From positions 1 through 27,855 of the forward strand of contig CAZOWW010000081.1 of the NCBI GenBank assembly GCA_964583765.1: DNA of 27,855 bases, written 5' to 3'. The position numbers were made by a program, and so were the translations under genes. The notes below the pieces were generated by a model. That model was not told the origin of the DNA. It saw only the letters and a list, made by a program, of their open reading frames with translations, and ran no database searches. This document shows, piece by piece, positions 23,620 to 27,855 of the stretch. The stretch is from CAZOWW01 sp964583765. GTDB taxonomy: Bacteria > Actinomycetota > Actinomycetes > Actinomycetales > Kineosporiaceae. Numbering within the stretch: the stretch's first letter is position 1; every line of letters starts with the position of its first letter.

Positions 23620-23779
23620 GTTACCCCACCCGACGGTGAGCTACCCAACCAGGGCCTTACCGGACCTTACCGAGCCATATCATCACGATCAGTCACCGAA
23701 CCGTCGCCCATCGATACCCCACCGTCGTCCCGGCCGAGGCGCCAGATTGGGCAACTGCGAGTCGCGGTTGGGTAACACC
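23620..23779. other. Cluster of iteron-like TACCC motifs, possible replication or partition site
   Basis: GTTACCCCACC (23620-23630) and GATACCCCACC (23713-23723) differ by one base. CTACCCAACC lies at 23641-23650, and CCTTACCG occurs twice 10 bp apart (23655 and 23665). Inverted forms TTGGGCAAC (23747-23755) and GGTTGGGTAACACC (23766-23779) follow. The stretch 23673-23700 is AT-richer than its surroundings. The cluster lies in the gene-free interval 23507-23879 upstream of a replication-relaxation gene, which suggests an origin or operator region. This is inference. Confidence 0.4.
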
Positions 23780-23879
23780 TCGCTGAGGATCATCACCGCA
23801 GGGCATGGTCCAGATGAACATCCGGTGAATTCCGGAGGTCAGGTGTCGTATTCCATGATCCTTTGAGCCTTGGGGAGGT

Positions 23880-24218
23880 GTGAGAACACATTCCACATCC
23901 CAGGTCCCTGTCCCTACCCACCTGCGAGTCGTTCCCGCGGTCTCCGGCCCGGTGTCCTCGGCGCCTTGCCGCGCCCGCGGACCGGCGCGGCACCTGTCCA
24001 CGAACGGGTGCCTGCCCGGGTTCGGGGTCGGTACCGGTGTCCGGTTCGCGGTCCGCAGGGGCGTCGTGCTGGAACCGGACCCCCGAACCGACCCCCTGGT
24101 GGGGTCGTTCCCGCAGGTCACCGTCCCCTGGCGGGTCGCCGGCCGGGGAGCGACAAACCCTCTACCAGGGGGTTTCCCCGTTGGGGAGGAGCAACAAATC
24201 CGGGTGGGTCGATGGTGA
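23880..24218 (+). CDS. Possible small protein overlapping the replication-relaxation gene
   Basis: A GTG-started frame of 112 residues ends at TGA 24216-24218, inside the start region of the next gene (GTGA overlap at 24215). Third positions are G/C-rich over most of its length, as in real genes here. The GGGGAGG before it is only one base from the GTG, and I recognise no family. The last 20 codons have poorer codon use, where hairpins at 24155-24187 overlap. It may be a real leader gene or a chance frame. Confidence 0.3.
   Translation: MRTHSTSQVPVPTHLRVVPAVSGPVSSAPCRARGPARHLSTNGCLPGFGVGTGVRFAVRRGVVLEPDPRTDPLVGSFPQVTVPWRVAGRGATNPLPGGFPVGEEQQIRVGRW
24155..24187 (+). promoter_or_regulatory. 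Two adjacent, mutually exclusive short hairpins before the replication-relaxation gene
   Basis: AAACCC (24155-24160) can pair with GGGTTT (24170-24175), and TCCCC (24175-24179) can pair with GGGGA (24183-24187). They share base 24175, so they compete. The second covers the G-rich part of a GGGGAGGAG ribosome-like site at 24183-24191. This could tune translation of the downstream gene (start 24212). Confidence 0.35.
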
Positions 24219-25303
24219 GACCCACCGCCCGGCCACCGGGTACCAGCCCCGCTTCCCCGAACCCGGCCACACCCCTGACCCAGACAACCTCCGTCTCGCC
24301 GGCTTCCCCCTCAGCGACCCGACGCCCCCCATCCACACCGACCCCGTCCCGTCACTGGACCGGTGCGGCGCGACGCGGCGCCGGTGGAACGGATGCGGTG
24401 CTCGCCGCGACGGCCCACCTGACCGATCGGGACCACACGCTGCTCGGGTGGCTCGCCGACCACGGCGTGCTGACCACCGTCCAGATCGCCGCCGCCTTGT
24501 TCCCCTCGATCGACTTCGCCCAGCGGCGCCTACGCACCCTGACCGGCCTGGAACTACTGGCCCGGTTTCGTCCCCTGAAACTCGACGGCGGCTCGCACCC
24601 TTATCACTACGTCCTGGCACCCCTGGGGGCTCACCTGGTCGCCGTGCACCGCGGCGAGCCACCGCCGCGCCCGGTCCAGGCCCGCGCCCGGATGCGCGCG
24701 CTGACCGCACGGGCGAACCTGCCCCATCTGCTGGGCGCCAACCAGTTCTTCACCGACCTGGCCGCCCACGCCCGCACCCACCCCGGCTCGCGCCTGCACC
24801 GCTGGTGGCCCACCACCGCCTGCACGCGTCTGGGTGCCTTCGCCCAGGACGACGATGACGTCCTGGTGCGCGCCTACCGCCCGGTCATGCGCCCCGACGC
24901 CCACGGTGTCTGGCGTGAGCACGACGCCACGGTCGCGTTCTTCCTCGAACACGACACTGGCACCGAGGACCTGCCCCGCCTGGTCGACAAGTTGCCCCGC
25001 TACGGCGCGTTCACCAAGGCCACCGGGCGTCGCTGGCCGGTGCTGTTCCACCTGCACGACCTCGCCCGAGAAGACCACCTGCATCGGCTCCTGGCACGCC
25101 AGGGCCCACAGGCGGTCCCGGTGGCCACCGCCGTGGGAACCCACGACCGGTTCACCTACGTCACAGCGACAGCCGCGACCAGCGCCCACCCCGGCTGCCC
25201 GGCTACTGCCTGCCCCGCCGAGGCCATCTGGTGGCTGCACGCCCATCCCGGCCCTCGCCTGCGCCTGGCCGACCTGCCGTCCACACCCCCGGCGCCGCGG
25301 TGA
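24212..25303 (+). CDS. Replication-relaxation family protein (plasmid/ICE replication) with nuclease-like residues
   Basis: The 363-residue product has a Pro/Ser/Thr-rich, probably unstructured start (1-60), then a winged helix (about 65-145: HLTDRDHTLLGWLADHG, then TTVQIAAALFPS and YHYVLAPLGAHLVA). The second half (about 170-300) contains RPDAHGVW, FFLEHDTGTEDLPRLVDKL and a Trp-Pro-Val-Leu-Phe strand. This is the pattern of the replication-relaxation family found on actinobacterial plasmids and integrative elements. Asp229, Glu246, Asp248, Glu252 and Lys260 are arranged much like a PD-(D/E)XK nuclease core. The start is uncertain: ATG 24212 or GTG 24215, with GGGTGGG close by. The frame is open back to 23870 but that part lacks family features. 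The gene overlaps the next by GTGA. Confidence 0.85.
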   Translation: MVRPTARPPGTSPASPNPATPLTQTTSVSPASPSATRRPPSTPTPSRHWTGAARRGAGGTDAVLAATAHLTDRDHTLLGWLADHGVLTTVQIAAALFPSIDFAQRRLRTLTGLELLARFRPLKLDGGSHPYHYVLAPLGAHLVAVHRGEPPPRPVQARARMRALTARANLPHLLGANQFFTDLAAHARTHPGSRLHRWWPTTACTRLGAFAQDDDDVLVRAYRPVMRPDAHGVWREHDATVAFFLEHDTGTEDLPRLVDKLPRYGAFTKATGRRWPVLFHLHDLAREDHLHRLLARQGPQAVPVATAVGTHDRFTYVTATAATSAHPGCPATACPAEAIWWLHAHPGPRLRLADLPSTPPAPR

Positions 25304-25662
25304 CCTCCAGCCGCTCCGCACCTACGGCCCCTGGCCGCGAACGTGCCCCACAGCAGCGACACACCCACCGGATCCGCGACGAAACCCCCACCCCCACCCC
25401 CACCGCCCGGCCACCGGGTCCCCAGCGCCCCGCCTGCCCGGACACCGCTGGGTCCGCGGCGCTGGCCCATCACCTCACCGACCCCGACGTCGAGATCGCC
25501 GTCCAGACGCTCGCGGCCCAGGCCCCACCGATGACCGAGGACCAGCGCGCTCGCCTGGCCCGGCTCCTGCACCTGTACCCCGCCCGCACCGGCCGTCCCC
25601 CCGCGCCCCGATCACCCGCCCAGTCTCCCGCCCAGCCACCTGCCCGATCACCCACCTGCTGA
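25300..25662 (+). CDS. Small Pro-rich protein coupled to the replication-relaxation gene
   Basis: GTG 25300 overlaps the stop of the previous gene (GTGA). The 120-residue product has Pro/Thr/Arg-rich ends and a short ordered core (about 60-95) that reads HLTDPDVEIAVQTLAAQA and then MTEDQRARLARLLHLY, likely two or three helices. I do not recognise a named family. Coupling suggests a helper in maintenance of the element. The tail repeats Ser-Pro-Ala-Gln units. A strong hairpin follows the stop. Confidence 0.6.
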   Translation: MTSSRSAPTAPGRERAPQQRHTHRIRDETPTPTPTARPPGPQRPACPDTAGSAALAHHLTDPDVEIAVQTLAAQAPPMTEDQRARLARLLHLYPARTGRPPAPRSPAQSPAQPPARSPTC

Positions 25663-25686
25663 CCCGCCAAGGACCACTGGCGTAAC

Positions 25687-25727
25687 GGATGGGGTGCCCC
25701 GATCCGGCGGCTCGGGGCGCCCCATCC
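25687..25727. terminator. 16-bp hairpin between convergent accessory genes
   Basis: GGATGGGGTGCCCCGA (25687-25702) pairs with TCGGGGCGCCCCATCC (25712-25727) over 16 positions with a single G-U wobble and a 9-base loop. It starts 25 bases past the stop at 25662 and ends 62 bases from the convergent stop at 25789, so it can serve both genes. No T-run is present. Confidence 0.85.
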
Positions 25728-25788
25728 CAGGTGGCGGTCCCGCCCACGAGGTACGTGGCGCCGTGTCCGCGAGGCCGGCGCGCTCAGC

Positions 25789-26283
25789 TCAGGCCGGTCG
25801 TGAGGCCCGTTGCGCGCCGTGCGGCCAGATGATGTGCACCGGCAGGCCCTGGGCCTGTGCGAGTTCGACGACTGCTGCTGTGCCGGCCCGGTCTACGGGG
25901 GCGAGGCCGTCCCAGACCGCGACCAGGACGTCCGAGGAGTCCAGCAGTGTTGCGCTAGCGGCCTCGTAGGCTTCGCGGCCGGCGTCGGCGAACGGCATGA
26001 CGTGCACGTGGACGGCTGACCGGAGGAGTTCGTCGAAGAGCGGGAGCTGTTCCGGGGCGACCTTCTGCTCTCGGTAGTTGCCCGAGGGCAGGACGACCTC
26101 GAGGCTGCCCCCGAGTTCGAGGACGCACTCGGCGAACAGGGAGTCCGCCCCGGCGGCCAGGCAGCTGATGCCCGTCAGGTCGGTGGGGTCGTAGCCGGTG
26201 AGGAACTCGCGGAGTCCCTGACGGATCAGTTCCTGGGTGGCTGGGGGGAGATTCATGTGCCCGGTGACGCCGATTCGTGTCAT
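25789..26283 (-). CDS. SLOG-like Rossmann-fold protein (DprA/LOG superfamily), likely nucleotide binding
   Basis: ATG 26283 overlaps the stop of the upstream XRE regulator (ATGA), with GAGGAG 10 nt before it. The 164-residue protein begins RIGVTGHMNL, a strand and loop as in SLOG proteins. It continues with SCLAAGADSLFAE (40-52, a Gly/Ala/Asp nucleotide-loop motif), LEVVLP (61-66), and AYEAASATLLDSSDVLVAVWDG (105-126). It closes with DRAGTAAVVELAQAQGLPV (131-149), the RGGTA-type loop of this superfamily. Relatives bind or sense nucleotides, process cytokinin-like nucleotides, or take part in conflict systems. Its substrate is unknown. The operon position suggests it signals to, or is controlled by, the regulator. 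Confidence 0.8.
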   Translation of the reverse strand: MTRIGVTGHMNLPPATQELIRQGLREFLTGYDPTDLTGISCLAAGADSLFAECVLELGGSLEVVLPSGNYREQKVAPEQLPLFDELLRSAVHVHVMPFADAGREAYEAASATLLDSSDVLVAVWDGLAPVDRAGTAAVVELAQAQGLPVHIIWPHGAQRASRPA

Positions 26284-27671
26284 GCGGGTGGGACTCCTCG
26301 TGGTCGAGTGATCTGGGCGGTGAGCAGGTCGCTGATCCTGTCGCGCAGTTCCTTGATCGCTGGGGTTGGGGTCGAGGCCAGGACTCCTTGGAGTTCCTGG
26401 AGCTTGACCGCGACGCGATGCGAGTTCGTCTGCTCGGCCACCTCGGTGGCTCGATGCCCCACCCGGGCGGCTTCCTCGGCCTCCCCCTGCAGGAAGCGGG
26501 CCTCGGCCAGGCCGATGTGGTCCAGGGCCGAGCTGCGCAGGACCGCGGCCGGGCGTAGCTGGATGGCGCGCTCGATGTACCGGGCGGCCTCGGGGGCCAG
26601 GCCTGGTCGGGTGTGGGCGAGCTTGAGCAGACGTCCGCCCGTGACGCCGGCCAACTCGGACTCGTCGAAGTACCGGATCCAGTACGGACTTGCCTGCTCG
26701 TCCTGGTCGGCGTCGCGGAGCAGGTCCTCGGCGCGGCTGGTGGCTCGTCGGAACGCGCCCAGGCGGCCGAGTTGTGCGTGTGCCCAGGCCTGGCGGGTCA
26801 TGAGCATGGCTCGTACCGTCGGCACGGTGTGGCCGGGGCACCCGTCCTGGGCCAGGCGGACCAGTTCCAGGGCGTTGTTCGCACGGTCGAGGTACAGGAG
26901 TTGCCGGGCCATCCCGGCGAGGATGTTGGCGCCGAACTCGCGATCCCCGGACTCTGTGGACGCCCGGAGTGCCAGGAGGTAGTAGCGCTGGGCCAGGGGT
27001 CCTTGGCCGCAGTCCCAGGACATCGTGGCGGCGGTCTCGGCGAGTTGGGCCATGGCCCCGAAGAGCCGGCGGGTCAGGGCAGGGGCGTAGGCCCCGTCAC
27101 GCACCAGGTCCGCCACCTCGCTGAGTTGACCGACCACCGCCTTGCGGCGCAGGCCGCCGCCGAACTGGTTGTCCCAGCTCCGAAAGAGCCGGGCGGCGTG
27201 TTCGATGTGTTCGACGTCGTGAAACTGGGCGGGAGAAGGGCGCCGGCCGATCCGGGGGGTCTGGTCGTGGGTGAGCCACTGTTCCAAGGGCTCCAGCAGG
27301 CTCGCTCCCATCGCCACGCTCGCCACGAGACGGGTGAACTTCCGCCGGTCGAGCGACAGGTCCTGGCGCGCGAAGGCGCTCAACACCGCTGCCGTCTCGG
27401 ACGAGTGCCACGGACCCTGAGACCCCCGCCCGGATTCGTCGCGTGGTTCTTCCTGGGACCGTGTCGCGGCGGCCGCCGCCCGCAGGAGGTGGCCGGTCTC
27501 GAAGATCTCGTCGCATCGCCGTGCGAGGTCCCTGCCGGGTCGTCGCTGCCCGTTCAGGACACGGCACAGTTGGCCCGCGTCGATGGGCACCTGTCGGGCG
27601 AGCTCGCGCAGCGACATCCCCTGCATCGCCAGCAGGCGATGCACCTCACTGCCGAACTCCGATGCTCCCAT
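26280..27671 (-). CDS. XRE-family transcriptional regulator with C-terminal TPR-like repeats
   Basis: ATG 27671 is chosen because GAGGGAG lies 6 nt upstream. GTG 27698 would add nine residues with no better site. The 463-residue protein has an XRE helix-turn-helix at about 5-60 (GSEVHRLLAMQGMSLRELAR and DAGQLCRVLNGQRRP). A basic segment with SLDRRKFTRLVASVAMGASL, reminiscent of a Tat-type motif but internal, follows, and then about 300 residues of alpha-helical repeats. The repeats are TPR-like (for example RYYLLALRASTESGDREFGA and RYIERAIQLRPAAVLRSSAL). Such proteins are common actinobacterial regulators that sense a peptide or protein partner through the repeats. The stop overlaps the SLOG gene start, forming an operon. 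Confidence 0.9.
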   Translation of the reverse strand: MGASEFGSEVHRLLAMQGMSLRELARQVPIDAGQLCRVLNGQRRPGRDLARRCDEIFETGHLLRAAAAATRSQEEPRDESGRGSQGPWHSSETAAVLSAFARQDLSLDRRKFTRLVASVAMGASLLEPLEQWLTHDQTPRIGRRPSPAQFHDVEHIEHAARLFRSWDNQFGGGLRRKAVVGQLSEVADLVRDGAYAPALTRRLFGAMAQLAETAATMSWDCGQGPLAQRYYLLALRASTESGDREFGANILAGMARQLLYLDRANNALELVRLAQDGCPGHTVPTVRAMLMTRQAWAHAQLGRLGAFRRATSRAEDLLRDADQDEQASPYWIRYFDESELAGVTGGRLLKLAHTRPGLAPEAARYIERAIQLRPAAVLRSSALDHIGLAEARFLQGEAEEAARVGHRATEVAEQTNSHRVAVKLQELQGVLASTPTPAIKELRDRISDLLTAQITRPRGVPPA

Positions 27672-27707
27672 CTCCTTCTCCCTCGCAGAAGGCCTCACAC
27701 GGATTCC

Positions 27708-27752
27708 GTGTTGCCAATTTCCGTGGGTCCTGGCAACACCGGCGGCAACACC
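27708..27752. promoter_or_regulatory. Inverted and direct repeats upstream of the XRE gene, candidate autoregulatory operator
   Basis: GTGTTGCCA (27708-27716) and TGGCAACAC (27731-27739) are perfect 9-bp inverted repeats separated by 14 bp. GGCAACACC occurs at 27732-27740 and again at 27744-27752. The sites lie 37-81 bp upstream of the XRE start, where a self-repressing XRE dimer would be expected to bind. Confidence 0.5.
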
Positions 27753-27802
27753 GCAACGGTTCCCCGAGAGTACAGCAGACCCATCCGGGGTGCATGGTTC
27801 TG

Positions 27803-27855
27803 GTGGGAGACTGGCGCCGGTCGGACGTAACGTCCGACCGGCGCCAGTGTCCCAC
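27803..27855. repeat. 53-bp palindrome ending exactly at the window edge
   Basis: The left arm 27803-27828 and right arm 27830-27855 are 26 bp each with a single mismatch (27809 against 27849) and a one-base centre. It is GC-rich with the core GGTCGGACGT-A-ACGTCCGACC. It may be a strong terminator or mobile-element end, or a fold-back artefact of assembly at the contig end. Between it and the repeats at 27752 nothing else is supported. Confidence 0.85.

Noticed and set aside
25789..26841. Extended start for the SLOG protein (350 codons)
   Set aside because: The added part is Arg/Pro/His-rich and lies inside the XRE-TPR gene; the TGHMNL start with GAGGAG is better.

Overview
The window looks like one draft contig (27,855 bases, one 10-N placeholder gap) from a high-GC soil actinobacterium. 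The evidence is: G/C-biased third codon positions; many ATGA, GTGA and TGATG gene overlaps; Thr-rich linkers with TTTTRPV-type repeats in secreted glycan-active proteins; an actinobacterial kdpFABC-kdpDE cluster; and a replication-relaxation gene. The linker style suggests Pseudonocardiales, but this is inference, not a proven assignment.

Layout. 1-3125: a plant-polysaccharide corner on the minus strand, with an edge-truncated secreted CBM2 protein, an intracellular GH43 beta-xylosidase/arabinofuranosidase and, behind it, a decayed LacI-family regulator that has lost its DNA-binding half. 3400-4630: an ECF sigma factor and a one-pass membrane partner, probably its regulator. 4832-5113: a tiny Cys-rich protein behind a promoter with a CsoR-type palindrome in its spacer. 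5180-6454: a CPA2-type cation/H+ antiporter on the minus strand. 6701-10428: a translationally coupled pair of half-size ABC exporters with no cargo gene in view.

10578-18887: a complete high-affinity K+ uptake locus. In order it has a 21-bp-spaced direct repeat, a 27-residue membrane peptide, kdpF, kdpA, kdpB, a 13-bp hairpin, kdpC, a 15-bp repeat that duplicates the kdpC stop codon, kdpD (interrupted by the N gap) and kdpE. A 20-bp perfect hairpin separates it from a convergent secreted chitinase (GH18, CBM5/12-like, and a C-terminal domain that recalls fungal double-psi-barrel proteins).

21398-23154: a second sigma-factor/membrane-protein pair, now broken. The sigma gene keeps only its last helix and both genes appear to carry a homopolymer frameshift. 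23150-25727: an accessory block starts abruptly where the sigma gene is cut. It holds a DUF6907-like small protein, a cluster of iteron-like TACCC motifs, a replication-relaxation protein with PD-(D/E)XK-like residues and a coupled small protein, closed by a strong hairpin. 25789-27671: a minus-strand two-gene operon of an XRE-TPR regulator and a SLOG-like Rossmann protein. The window ends exactly on a 26-bp-arm palindrome.

The most interesting parts are the Cys-rich protein with its operator-in-promoter, the chimeric chitinase, the XRE/SLOG operon, and the junction where an integrative or plasmid-like element appears to have cut a sigma-factor gene. No tRNA, rRNA, CRISPR array or complete insertion sequence was seen.
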